Below, one piece after another: positions 1-8,581 of a stretch of 64,000 nt of DNA. The notes under the pieces were generated by a model. That model did not search any database. It had not been told where the DNA came from and worked only from the letters and a program-made list of their open reading frames with translations. Source of the DNA: Sphingopyxis yananensis (GTDB taxonomy: Bacteria; Pseudomonadota; Alphaproteobacteria; Sphingomonadales; Sphingomonadaceae); contig NZ_JAJEWI010000005.1 of NCBI RefSeq assembly GCF_020687785.1, forward strand, positions 496,001 to 560,000, written 5' to 3'. The translations under genes were made by a program, and so were the position numbers. The stretch's first letter is position 1. Each line of letters opens with the position of its first letter.

Positions 1-2292
1 TCCGATATCGACCCGATTCTTATTTTTGATCCCGAAACCATGCCGCGTCGTTCGCGCGACGACCCCAGCGAAGCCGCGGTGCGTATTGGCCGCCGGATGA
101 TGGAGATTTTGTCGGCGCGCACGGCGGACGGCCATGTGCTGCGCATGGACCTGCGCCTGCGCCCCAACCCCGAAGTCACGCCAATTGTGCTGACCGAAAA
201 TGCCGCGATATCCTATTATGAATCCCATGCTTTGCCGTGGGAACAAGCGGCATTTATTCGGTCCCGCGCTTCGGCGGGGGACAAGTTGGTTGGCGAGCGC
301 TTTATGCAGGCCATCCAACCTTTTATCTGGCGGCGCAGCTTGGATTTTCGCCAGCTCAAAGAAATTGGCGCGATGAGCGACCGTATCCGCGACCATTATG
401 CCCAAGGTCAGGCCTTTGGCGCGGGTTATGATTTGAAACGCGGGCGCGGCGGCATCAGGGAAATTGAATTTTTCACACAGGTTCATCAACTTATCTATGG
501 CGGGCGCGACCTCAGCCTGCGTTTGCCCGCCACCGTCGATGCGCTGGGCGCTTTGGCGCAGGCTGGCCGCGCCGACCCGGCCATTGCGGCGCGCCTGTGC
601 GATCATTATGCCGTGCTGCGCCGCATCGAACATCGCTTGCAAATGATCGATGACCAGCAAACCCATCTGCTGCCCCAACAAGCCGATGCGCTGGACGTGG
701 TGGCGCGCCTCGATGGGCTGGACAGCGGGGCCGACCTGCTGGCCTTGCTTGACCCGATCGTGCAGGATGTTGGCCAGATTTATGATCAATTGATGGCCGA
801 GCAAGGCAGCAGTGCCGGCATGCCGCGTGACAGCGAAGATCTGGCCCAGCGATTGACCGAAGCTGGGTTTGACCCGCCGGAATTTGCCGCCCGCATCATT
901 GCGGATTGGCGCGCTGGCAAGGCACGGGCGCTGCGCAGCCCTGCGGCCATCGACGCGCTGGAAACCATGTTGCCCGCGGTGATCAAGGCGTTGGGGGCCA
1001 GCCCCGACCCCGACGCCACTCTGCGCCGCTTCGACAAATTGGTGGCGGGCCTGCCCAGCGCGATTAATTTCTTTCATCTGTTGGCCGCGCAGCCGGCCTT
1101 GGCGCGCATCGCAACGCGCATCCTATCGCTGGCCCCGACTTTGGCGGATGCCCTGTCCACGCGGGTGGAGTTGATCGAAGGATTGATTGACCAACGCGCC
1201 TTTGCCGCCCCCGCCAGCTATGACGAATTGCTGGCCGAATGGGGGCCGATGTTGAAACGCTTGGATTATGAGCGCTTGCTGGACCGTGTGCGCGACTGGG
1301 TGGGGGAACGGCGTTTTGCCTATGGCGCGCAATTGATCGCGGGCGCGACCGACCCGATGGACATTGCAGGCGGCTATGCCGCCTTGGCCGAGGCGGCTTT
1401 GCACGTGCTGGCCGACGCGACCATCGCCGAATTTGTCGCCGCCCATGGCCGTGTTCCAGACAGTGAATTGCTGGTTTTGGCGCTGGGCCGCTTTGGCGGA
1501 CGCGCGCTGACTCATGCGTCGGATTTGGACGTCATCTATCTGTTTACGGGCGATCATTTGGCGGAATCTGATGGGCCGCGTCCTTTGGGCGCGACCACCT
1601 ATTACAATCGCTTAGCCCAGCGGGTGACAGCGGCCATGTCCGTTCCCACGGCGGCGGGCAAATTATATGATGTCGACACACGTTTGCGGCCCCAAGGGGC
1701 GCAGGGGCCATTGGTCGTCAGCCTCGATAGCTTCGAGCGTTATCAACGCGAAGAGGCATGGACATGGGAACATATGGCCTTGCTGCGTGCCCGCGCGGTC
1801 TATGGCTCTGCTGCGGCCCGCGCGGCGGTGGAACAGATCATCCACGACTTGCTCAGCGCACCACGTGACCCCGAAAAATTGCGCCGCGACGCGGCGGATA
1901 TGCGGGTGAAAATGGCGGGGCACAAACCCCCTAAGGGCGCGTTGGATATTAAGGGCGGCAAGGGCGGCTTGGTGGATTTGGAATTTGCCATGCATGTCCA
2001 GCAATTGACCACGCTCGAATGCCACACCCCCAATATTGCGGCGGCGCTGCGCTGTTTGAACAGCAAAAATCTGGCCCCCGATGATGTGGTGGCCGCCCAT
2101 GGATTATTGGCCCGCATGTTGGTGATGCTGCGCCTGACCGCCGACGAAGGGGCGGAACCAACCCCTGCCGCCCGCCAAATGGTGGCCGCCGCGTGCGGGG
2201 AGCCGGGCTGGCCGCAATTGCTGCTGGCACATGACGACGCGCGGCAAGTCGTTTCGCGGTGGTGGTCAGCGGTTCGTTCGGCTAAGGGCTGA
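1..2292 (+). CDS. glnE: Bifunctional glutamine synthetase adenylyltransferase/deadenylase, 5' truncated
   Basis: GlnE adds or removes AMP on glutamine synthetase according to nitrogen status. The frame is open from base 1, so the gene begins outside the window; 763 codons remain of a family that is usually 900-1000 residues. The fragment opens inside the first nucleotidyltransferase motif (SDIDPILIFD), that of the N-terminal adenylyl-removing domain, followed by the GGIREIEFFTQ block near residue 150-160. The second, C-terminal adenylyltransferase domain shows ALGRFGGRALTHASDLDVIY around residue 495 and GGKGGLVDLEFAMH around residue 655. Both halves are present, so this is a cut at the window edge, not a broken gene. 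The bcp gene follows 73 bases downstream on the same strand. Confidence 0.95.
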   Translation, partial: SDIDPILIFDPETMPRRSRDDPSEAAVRIGRRMMEILSARTADGHVLRMDLRLRPNPEVTPIVLTENAAISYYESHALPWEQAAFIRSRASAGDKLVGERFMQAIQPFIWRRSLDFRQLKEIGAMSDRIRDHYAQGQAFGAGYDLKRGRGGIREIEFFTQVHQLIYGGRDLSLRLPATVDALGALAQAGRADPAIAARLCDHYAVLRRIEHRLQMIDDQQTHLLPQQADALDVVARLDGLDSGADLLALLDPIVQDVGQIYDQLMAEQGSSAGMPRDSEDLAQRLTEAGFDPPEFAARIIADWRAGKARALRSPAAIDALETMLPAVIKALGASPDPDATLRRFDKLVAGLPSAINFFHLLAAQPALARIATRILSLAPTLADALSTRVELIEGLIDQRAFAAPASYDELLAEWGPMLKRLDYERLLDRVRDWVGERRFAYGAQLIAGATDPMDIAGGYAALAEAALHVLADATIAEFVAAHGRVPDSELLVLALGRFGGRALTHASDLDVIYLFTGDHLAESDGPRPLGATTYYNRLAQRVTAAMSVPTAAGKLYDVDTRLRPQGAQGPLVVSLDSFERYQREEAWTWEHMALLRARAVYGSAAARAAVEQIIHDLLSAPRDPEKLRRDAADMRVKMAGHKPPKGALDIKGGKGGLVDLEFAMHVQQLTTLECHTPNIAAALRCLNSKNLAPDDVVAAHGLLARMLVMLRLTADEGAEPTPAARQMVAAACGEPGWPQLLLAHDDARQVVSRWWSAVRSAKG

Positions 2293-2365
2293 TTAGCCAA
2301 AATCGGGCAGAAAAGCTGATCCCATCGCCATTCGACGACCCGATTCTCGAATTTCAGGAGTTGAT

Positions 2366-2833
2366 ATGACCGCGCTTGCCATTGGGAACCCAATTCCCGC
2401 CGTGACTGTGACCGACGCTGATGGCGCGGCATTGAACCTGTCCAGCCTGTCCGGCGCGCCAGCCATCATCTATTTCTATCCCAAGGCGGACACACCCGGC
2501 TGCACGACGGAGGCACAGGATTTCACCGCGCTGGCCGATGAATTCGCCAAATTGGGCGCGCAAGTCATCGCCATTTCGCGCGACCCCGTCACCAAGCTTT
2601 GCAAGTTTCGCGACAAATATGGACTGACCGTCCGTCTGGCCAGCGATGAAGACGGCAGCGTGTGCGAAGCCTTTGGAACATGGGTGGAAAAAAAGAATTA
2701 CGGCAAAACCTATATGGGCATCGAGCGGTCGACATTTTTGTTCGACGCCGCCGGTAATTTGGTCCGCGAATGGCGCAAGGTCCGCGTCAAAGGCCATGCC
2801 GATGCGGTGTTAGAAGCGGCCCAGACGCTCTGA
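2366..2833 (+). CDS. bcp: Thioredoxin-dependent peroxiredoxin, BCP/PrxQ family
   Basis: Thiol peroxidase that reduces hydroperoxides in the cytoplasm. The 155-residue product has the family length. The peroxidatic motif is PGCTTEAQDF with Cys46; the resolving Cys often found five residues later is Gln51, so it should behave as a 1-Cys type or use another Cys (there are others in KLCKFRDK and GSVCEAFG). A good ribosome site (caggag) lies seven bases before the ATG. It follows glnE and precedes the DUF455 gene by only 17 bases, so the two are probably cotranscribed. Confidence 0.92.
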   Translation: MTALAIGNPIPAVTVTDADGAALNLSSLSGAPAIIYFYPKADTPGCTTEAQDFTALADEFAKLGAQVIAISRDPVTKLCKFRDKYGLTVRLASDEDGSVCEAFGTWVEKKNYGKTYMGIERSTFLFDAAGNLVREWRKVRVKGHADAVLEAAQTL

Positions 2834-2850
2834 ATCAAGTCTGACCCAAT

Positions 2851-3687
2851 ATGCAGAATAATATGACGGTCGCCGCGCCCATGATGGTGGACGGCAAGCT
2901 GCTGTCGACGGTGGGGGAGGCGGCTTTGGCGGTGCTATCCGCCGCCGACCCCGACGAAAAACGCCGCCGTGCGCGGGCCTTGGCGCGCGGCTGGCGGCGG
3001 GGCAGCTTGGCCCATGCATTTCCCTGCGCCATGCCCGATCAGCCCGCATGGCCAGACCAACCCATATTACAGCCCCCAGGCCGCATGAAACGGCGCAAAT
3101 TGGGGTCTGAGCATGGGCGTATCGCCTTGATTCATGCGCTGGCACATATTGAATTTGTGGCGATTGACTTGGCCGCCGATTTAATTGGCCGATTTGGGTC
3201 GGAATTCCCGCGCCAATTTTGCGATGATTGGGTGGCCGTGCTGGCCGACGAAGCCATGCATTTCGCCATTTTGAACCGCCGCCTTCACAGCCTTGGCAGC
3301 CATTATGGCGCCTTGCCCGCCCATGCCGGATTGTGGGATTCGGCGGCCCACACCAGCGATGATGCCTTGGCGCGTCTGGCCATTGTGCCGATGGTGCTAG
3401 AGGCGCGAGGATTAGACGTTACACCCGCCACCATCGAACGGTTTGAGGCGGTGGGCGACAGCGTTACGGCGCGCCTGTTAACCCGAATCTATACCGATGA
3501 AATTCGGCATGTGAGCGCGGGCACAATCTGGTTCCAATGGATGTGCGATGAACGGCGAATCCCAGCCATAGAATCATGGCAAAACATCGTAAAACAACGA
3601 TTTCGGGGCGAGTTGAAACCACCGTTCAACGACTCAGCGCGCCGCCGCGCCGGTTTAACGCAAGATTTCTACGCTCTTATTGCCTGA
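2851..3687 (+). CDS. DUF455 ferritin-like domain protein
   Basis: 278-residue cytoplasmic protein of the DUF455 ferritin-like group, whose members look like non-haem di-iron four-helix bundles; the reaction is unknown. Visible helix motifs with candidate metal ligands are HIEFVAIDL, DEAMHF, EARGLDVTP and YTDEIRHV, in that order, which match the E/ExxH pattern of di-iron carboxylate proteins. An alternative in-frame ATG lies four codons downstream. It starts 17 bases after bcp, suggesting a shared transcript and perhaps a link to oxidative or iron chemistry, which is inference only. Confidence 0.85.
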   Translation: MQNNMTVAAPMMVDGKLLSTVGEAALAVLSAADPDEKRRRARALARGWRRGSLAHAFPCAMPDQPAWPDQPILQPPGRMKRRKLGSEHGRIALIHALAHIEFVAIDLAADLIGRFGSEFPRQFCDDWVAVLADEAMHFAILNRRLHSLGSHYGALPAHAGLWDSAAHTSDDALARLAIVPMVLEARGLDVTPATIERFEAVGDSVTARLLTRIYTDEIRHVSAGTIWFQWMCDERRIPAIESWQNIVKQRFRGELKPPFNDSARRRAGLTQDFYALIA

Positions 3688-3829
3688 TCGGCATTGCCCC
3701 CGCACAACCCAACTCGAGTTCGGGACCAGTCATTTTTGGGGTGGGGTCCTTTAATATCAACAACCGCTGTCCGTGACATCACTTCAGCCTAGCCGCCCAG
3801 TTACAGGGCGCCAGTAAAGAGATGAACAG

Positions 3830-4555
3830 ATGGTAAGGACGCGGGGTCATCAGGTGGTAAACACTTTGGTCGCACAAAAGTTGCATTATGGGGCACTCAT
3901 TCTGGCGGGTCTGATGTCATTGGCATCGGCCCCTATGGCCCACGCTTCCGCCGCTAGCGCAGCCGCCATCGTCGTTCCGGACGAACCGGATGACGAAAGC
4001 ATCACCCACAATCTTCCGCCTGCGGCGAATGATCAGGGCGCGCTGGCTGCGTTTAACGCATGGAAGCATATGGACACCGGCCTCAGCGCCTCCATGGGGG
4101 TAGCGGTTCCATCGCTGCGTCCCATCGAACGCATGTCCTTGTCATCATCCTATGGTATGCGCGTTCACCCGATTACGGGCCGCGCCGCACGCCACAATGG
4201 CATCGACATTCCAGCGCCCCGTGGCACCGCCATTTATGCCACCGCTGATGGCATTGTTGGCCGTGCACAATGGTTGGGCGGCTATGGCAATTATGTGGAT
4301 ATCAACCACGGCAACAGCATTGAAACCCGCTATGGTCATATGACCCGCTATACGGTTTCGCCGGGCCAACGCGTCAAGCAAGGCGATATCATCGGTTATG
4401 TGGGCTCGACGGGCCGTTCGACCGGAAACCATTTGCATTATGAAGTCCGCATCGAAGGCGCTCCGGTGAATCCGATGCCATTTGTGCAGGCCGATCAAAT
4501 GGCCATGGCTGCGCTTAGCGGGAAAAAGGTCGCTCGCGGCGGACCCGAAGATTAA
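3830..4555 (+). CDS. M23 family (LytM-type) secreted peptidoglycan endopeptidase
   Basis: 241-residue exported zinc peptidase predicted to cut peptidoglycan cross-links, or to be a LytM regulator. A hydrophobic stretch at about residues 20-40 ending in AHASA looks like a signal peptide. The catalytic domain occupies about residues 100-220: HNGIDI gives His122 and Asp126, YGH gives His170, and HLHYEV gives His201 and His203. All zinc and catalytic ligands are present, so it should be active, not a degenerate activator. There is no coiled-coil N-terminal region of the EnvC type. A strong terminator hairpin follows. Confidence 0.9.
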   Translation: MVRTRGHQVVNTLVAQKLHYGALILAGLMSLASAPMAHASAASAAAIVVPDEPDDESITHNLPPAANDQGALAAFNAWKHMDTGLSASMGVAVPSLRPIERMSLSSSYGMRVHPITGRAARHNGIDIPAPRGTAIYATADGIVGRAQWLGGYGNYVDINHGNSIETRYGHMTRYTVSPGQRVKQGDIIGYVGSTGRSTGNHLHYEVRIEGAPVNPMPFVQADQMAMAALSGKKVARGGPED

Positions 4556-4581
4556 GTTACCGATCCATCGATGATCGATTG

Positions 4582-4616
4582 AAAAAAGCGCAGCGATTTG
4601 ATCGCGGCGCTTTTTT
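4582..4616. terminator. Rho-independent terminator after the M23 peptidase
   Basis: An A6 run, the stem GCGC-a-GCGAT, a TTG loop, ATCGC-g-GCGC and a T6 run. The G+C-rich stem with flanking A and T tracts is a classic intrinsic terminator just after the peptidase stop. Confidence 0.85.
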
Positions 4617-4691
4617 CATTTCCGGCTTTTCATTTCTGGCTTTTCATTTTTTGGGCCTTTTTATTTGGCCCCGATGACCTATCTTAGGGGC

Positions 4692-5045
4692 ATGTCTGAC
4701 ACCGCTCTTGATCTGGAATCGCCCATCACCTTGTCGCCCGCCGCTGCTGCGCGTGTACGTTGGATTGCCCAGCGCAAGGGGGATACGGACGCTGCGCTGC
4801 GCTTGTCGGTTGATGGCGGCGGTTGTTCGGGCTTTTCCTATCGCTTCGGCTTGGCCGAAAGCATCGACGCCGATGATATTGTTACCGAAACAGATGGCGT
4901 GAAATTGGTGGTGGACAGCATCAGCATCGATTTGCTGCGCGGTTGCATCGTCGATTTCGTCGATAATTTGGGCGGTTCGGCGTTCAAAGTGGAAAACCCT
5001 ATGGCCGCCAGCGGTTGTGGCTGTGGGTCCAGCTTTTCGGTCTAA
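4692..5045 (+). CDS. erpA: Iron-sulfur cluster insertion protein, A-type carrier (HesB/IscA/ErpA)
   Basis: A-type Fe-S carrier that receives clusters and passes them to apoproteins in the cytoplasm. The 117-residue product has the three conserved cysteines: Cys45 in GGGCSGFSYRF and Cys109/Cys111 in SGCGCGSSF. The ATG at 4692 gives the normal family length; an upstream in-frame start would add only unconserved residues. ErpA and IscA are hard to separate by motif alone; the symbol follows the usual alphaproteobacterial call. The xth gene follows on the same strand after about 150 bases. Confidence 0.9.
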   Translation: MSDTALDLESPITLSPAAAARVRWIAQRKGDTDAALRLSVDGGGCSGFSYRFGLAESIDADDIVTETDGVKLVVDSISIDLLRGCIVDFVDNLGGSAFKVENPMAASGCGCGSSFSV

Positions 5046-5193
5046 ACGCCCCATACTGGCTGATCGGTCGCGCTTCGCCTAGCGCGAAGCCAAACCGTGC
5101 GGCCTTGTCGCGGCACGCTGCATATCCTAATCAAGACCAACATAGCGTGGGCATCACCCGCGTCGCTTCTTCCTTATGTGTTGGAAATTTCCT

Positions 5194-5973
5194 GTGTCCC
5201 TGAAAATCGCGACCTTCAATATCAATGGCATCAAAGCGCGTATGCCCCGCCTGATCGAATGGCTGGAGGAAACGCAGCCCGATGTTGTCTGCTGTCAGGA
5301 ATTAAAATCCAGCGATGAAACCATGCCCACCAAAGAGATTGAGGCAGCGGGCTATGGCTTTCTTTATCATGGGCAAAAGGGGTTCAACGGCGTGGCCATC
5401 CTGGCCAAAGGCACCCAGCCCGTTGAGGTTCAGCGTGGTCTGGCCGATGAACCAGAGGATGAGCAGAGCCGCTATTTGGAGGCCGATGTTTTTGGCCTGC
5501 GCGTGGCGTCCATCTATCTGCCCAATGGCAACCCGCAACCCGGCCCGAAATTTGACTATAAATTGCGCTGGATGAAGCGCCTGCGCGGCCGGGCACAGCA
5601 ATTACTGGCCCAAGAAATCCCAACCATTTTGGCAGGCGATTATAATGTTATCCCCCATGCGGATGATATTTGGAGTCCGACCGCGATGCTGGACGACGCG
5701 CTGCGCCAACCCGAATCGCGCGACGCTTATTTCCGCTTGCTGGGCGACGGCTGGACCGATGCCATCCGCAGCCGCCATCCCGCTGGCGGCGTGTGGACAT
5801 TTTGGGATTATCAAGCCGGTGGCTGGCAACGTGACCATGGTTTCCGCATCGACCATCTGCTGCTCAGCCCATCGGTGGCGGACCGTTTGATCGACGCTCA
5901 AGTGGATCGCGACTATCGCGGGCGGGAAAAGGCCAGCGATCACACGCCCGTGTGGGCCGAAATTTCCGCCTAA
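5194..5973 (+). CDS. xth: Exodeoxyribonuclease III
   Basis: AP endonuclease and 3'-5' exonuclease in base excision repair. 259 residues from a GTG start, chosen because family proteins begin with a form of xxLKIATFNINGI. Visible active-site elements of the exonuclease-endonuclease-phosphatase fold are Asn9 in TFNINGI, Glu36 in CCQELK, the LAGDYNVIPH motif with the catalytic Asp and Asn, and the C-terminal ASDHTPVW histidine motif. A longer start at 5176 is possible but adds residues unlike the family. It converges with the acyltransferase gene at 6107 across a bidirectional hairpin. Confidence 0.93.
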   Translation: MSLKIATFNINGIKARMPRLIEWLEETQPDVVCCQELKSSDETMPTKEIEAAGYGFLYHGQKGFNGVAILAKGTQPVEVQRGLADEPEDEQSRYLEADVFGLRVASIYLPNGNPQPGPKFDYKLRWMKRLRGRAQQLLAQEIPTILAGDYNVIPHADDIWSPTAMLDDALRQPESRDAYFRLLGDGWTDAIRSRHPAGGVWTFWDYQAGGWQRDHGFRIDHLLLSPSVADRLIDAQVDRDYRGREKASDHTPVWAEISA

Positions 5974-6028
5974 CCATGGCTTGGGGGCGGAGGACGCCGC
6001 CCCTAGTTCCAGCCTTATTTCTGGCATC

Positions 6029-6065
6029 AAAAAGGGGCGGTTCCGACAGGGAAGCCGCCCCTTTT
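6029..6065. terminator. Bidirectional terminator between xth and the GNAT acyltransferase
   Basis: AAAAGGGGCGG pairs with CCGCCCCTTTT, extended by TTCC/GGAA with one bulge. An A tract on the left and a T tract on the right let it end transcripts from both converging genes. Confidence 0.85.
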
Positions 6066-6106
6066 GATTTCATGCCATCATAGCCTCATGCCAAGGCTAA
6101 GCTGCG

Positions 6107-7276
6107 TCAGATCAGCGGTTTGTCATACATTTGATATACACGGTTGACCTTGGCCTCAATCGCGTCCGCCACGGCGTTCATGCCTTGGTTATCATCCAGC
6201 ACCCAGCCAATATCCCCTTCCTGCGCGCCAAATTTGGTGATGCCGTCTTGGCGGATATATTCGATCATCATGAACGCCAAAGTGCTGGCCATACGGCTGT
6301 TTTGCAGTCTCTGCACCACACCCATCAACGGCACACGCAGCACCCGTGACTTGGGCTTGCGCAGCCACCACAGCAATTTGGCCCAATTGAACGGGAACAG
6401 CGATCCACCCATGTGGATCAGCTTTTCATTCATATTGGGCAGCACAATCATGAAAGCGACAGGTTCGCCGTCGACCTCTGCGATGCGGATCAAATCTTCA
6501 AACACCAGCGGTTCTAACTTTTTGCCGACATGGGCGATTTCATCATCGCTCAGGGGAACAAAGCCCCAATTGTCAGCCCATGCGTCGTTCAAAATATTCA
6601 AGATGATATGCGCTTCGGCGTCGAAATTGGCCTTCACTACGCGGCGGATGCGGATACGGCTGTTCTTTTCGCCTGCTGACACAATGCGCTGGACGATGGG
6701 TGGGAATCCGTCAGTGATGGGTACGCCATAGTTGAACATTTGTTTGACGGGGCGAAAGCCCGCACGTTCAATCCACCCCTGATATTCGCGGCGATTATGG
6801 CCCAGCATCACCGTTGGGCTGTTGTCAAAGCCTTGAATGAGCAAACCCGGCTCGTCCCAGATGGACAGCGACAACGGCCCCAATACGCGGGTCATACCTT
6901 GATCGCGCAGCCATTGCTCGGCGGCGTCGAACAGGGCGTTGGCGACCGCTTCATCCTCTGCTTCAAACAGGCCGAAATTGCCGGTGTCTGGCCCCATGCC
7001 CTGCGCCGCGGGCTGTTGCAGCGCCAGCGTATCGATATGCGCCGATATGCGCCCCACGGCCTTGCCGCCGCGCCGCGCCAGAAAATATTGCGCACGGCCA
7101 TGGCCGAACCATGGGTTTTTTCCGGGGGTTAACAGGTCCAACGCTTCCCCGCGCAGGGGCGGCACCCAACAAGGATCGTCGCGGTTCAGGCGATAGACCA
7201 AATCAACAAATTCACATTTTTCGGATTGGGATTGCACCGGATGAATGGTGATGGGAACTATATTGGGCGCCGCCAT
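6107..7276 (-). CDS. GNAT-fold acyltransferase, candidate bacterial ceramide synthase
   Basis: 389-residue protein with a C-terminal acyltransferase-like half of the GNAT superfamily; relatives are annotated loosely as N-acetyltransferases. It begins with a conserved block containing EFVDLVYRLNRDDPCWVPPL and continues with GKNPWFGHGRAQYFLARRGG, a pattern I associate with the large GNAT-like family that includes the Caulobacter ceramide synthase bCerS. The position near spt, acp, a lipid kinase and a desaturase supports a role in N-acylating a sphingoid base. The ATG at 7276 is preferred over one six codons upstream. It is divergent from the desaturase gene, 117 bases apart. Function is inferred from family and context, not proven. 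Confidence 0.65.
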   Translation of the reverse strand: MAAPNIVPITIHPVQSQSEKCEFVDLVYRLNRDDPCWVPPLRGEALDLLTPGKNPWFGHGRAQYFLARRGGKAVGRISAHIDTLALQQPAAQGMGPDTGNFGLFEAEDEAVANALFDAAEQWLRDQGMTRVLGPLSLSIWDEPGLLIQGFDNSPTVMLGHNRREYQGWIERAGFRPVKQMFNYGVPITDGFPPIVQRIVSAGEKNSRIRIRRVVKANFDAEAHIILNILNDAWADNWGFVPLSDDEIAHVGKKLEPLVFEDLIRIAEVDGEPVAFMIVLPNMNEKLIHMGGSLFPFNWAKLLWWLRKPKSRVLRVPLMGVVQRLQNSRMASTLAFMMIEYIRQDGITKFGAQEGDIGWVLDDNQGMNAVADAIEAKVNRVYQMYDKPLI

Positions 7277-7393
7277 AGCTGGTTTCCTGCACAAGATTGC
7301 TTATATCTGGCCACGAGCATTAGGGCAAAGTTGGCGCAGTGGCGACCCGCTTTCGGCCATTTTGCTGCCACGAATTTATGGTGAAAGCCGTTC

Positions 7394-8503
7394 ATGAATA
7401 TCACGGAACCTCTTGTCGAACGATCACCAGCATCGTCTGATGCTGCTCGGACAAAGATCGCCAAAAGCGCCATTGCCGATGATATGGCAATGATCCGCGC
7501 GGCGTCGGAATTGACGCGGGACTTGGTCACGCCCAATCCGCGCATCTATTGGACAGATTTTTTGGCCTCCACGGTCATTGGCTATGCGGCGGTTGCGGGC
7601 GCGATTTTAGCTCCTACCACTATATGGATGCTGGTGGCGGGCGTCGTGGCTGTGTTGGCGCTTTACCGCGCGGGCAGCTTCATTCACGAACTGACGCATA
7701 TTCGCAAAAACGCGCTGCCCGGTTTCCGGCTGGCGTGGAACGCGCTGATCGGTGTGCCGATGTTGATCCCGTCTTTCTTGTATGAAGGCATCCACAGCCT
7801 GCATCACAACCGCACCAAATATGGCACGGTGGATGACCCCGAATATCTGCCACTGGCCCTGATGAAATGGTGGTCTGTGCCGCTGTTCACGGTAGCGGCG
7901 GCCTTGGCACCTTTTGCCTTTTTGCTGCGCTATGCAGTCATCACTCCGCTCAGCTTTCTGATCCCGCCGTTCCGCAAAATGGTGGTGGAGAAATATAGCG
8001 GCTTGATCATCAACCCCGAATTTCGCCGCAAAGCCCCCGAAGGCGAATTTCGCCGTCAATGGGCATGGCAAGAAGGCGGCGCATGGATTTGGGCGACGCT
8101 GATCATCGCGGCTGGCGTGTTCGGTTGGGTTCCGCTGCGCGCTTTGGTCATTTTTGGCGTCATTGCGTCGGCCAGTTTTGTGCTGAACCAAATCCGCACT
8201 TTGGTGGCCCATTTGTGGGAAAATGACGGGGCAGTGCTGACCGTGACTGGCCAGTTCCTCGACAGTGTCAACGTGCCGCCCCCCGGCTTGCTGCCGGAAT
8301 TATGGGCACCGGTTGGCCTGCGCTACCATGCTTTGCACCATTTGCTGCCGGGTGTGCCCTATCATAATTTGGCCGAGGCGCATCGCCGTCTGAAGGCCGC
8401 CTTGCCCGCCGATTCCCAATATCATGCGGCCAATTATGGCGGGCTGCCCAAATTGGTGGTCCAGTTGGTGGCCGGATCGGCCAAGGGGGCAGCGGCCCGC
8501 TAA
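7394..8503 (+). CDS. Membrane fatty acid desaturase/hydroxylase family protein
   Basis: 369-residue di-iron integral membrane enzyme. All three histidine boxes are present: HELTH at residues 98-102, HSLHHNR with His134/137/138, and YHALHHLLP near residue 312. Hydrophobic spans at about residues 57-95, 112-130, 160-190 and 225-262 fit the desaturase topology. The substrate cannot be read from the sequence. It lies divergently next to the candidate ceramide synthase and in the sphingolipid island, so a sphingoid base, ceramide or membrane acyl chain are candidates. A strong hairpin terminator follows. Confidence 0.85.
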   Translation: MNITEPLVERSPASSDAARTKIAKSAIADDMAMIRAASELTRDLVTPNPRIYWTDFLASTVIGYAAVAGAILAPTTIWMLVAGVVAVLALYRAGSFIHELTHIRKNALPGFRLAWNALIGVPMLIPSFLYEGIHSLHHNRTKYGTVDDPEYLPLALMKWWSVPLFTVAAALAPFAFLLRYAVITPLSFLIPPFRKMVVEKYSGLIINPEFRRKAPEGEFRRQWAWQEGGAWIWATLIIAAGVFGWVPLRALVIFGVIASASFVLNQIRTLVAHLWENDGAVLTVTGQFLDSVNVPPPGLLPELWAPVGLRYHALHHLLPGVPYHNLAEAHRRLKAALPADSQYHAANYGGLPKLVVQLVAGSAKGAAAR

Positions 8504-8523
8504 ACCCGCCATGTTCGCGAACA

Positions 8524-8559
8524 AAAAGGGCCGCTCTGTTCCTTCAGAGCGGCCCTTTT
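8524..8559. terminator. Bidirectional terminator between the desaturase and lptG
   Basis: A perfect 15-bp stem: AAAAGGGCCGCTCTG pairs with CAGAGCGGCCCTTTT around a six-base loop. It sits between two converging genes. Confidence 0.9.
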
Positions 8560-8581
8560 ATCATCTGCGGAAATATCCGGC

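Noticed and set aside
5072..5090. Terminator after erpA
   Set aside because: GCTTCGC pairs with GCGAAGC but there is no T run, so termination is not supported.
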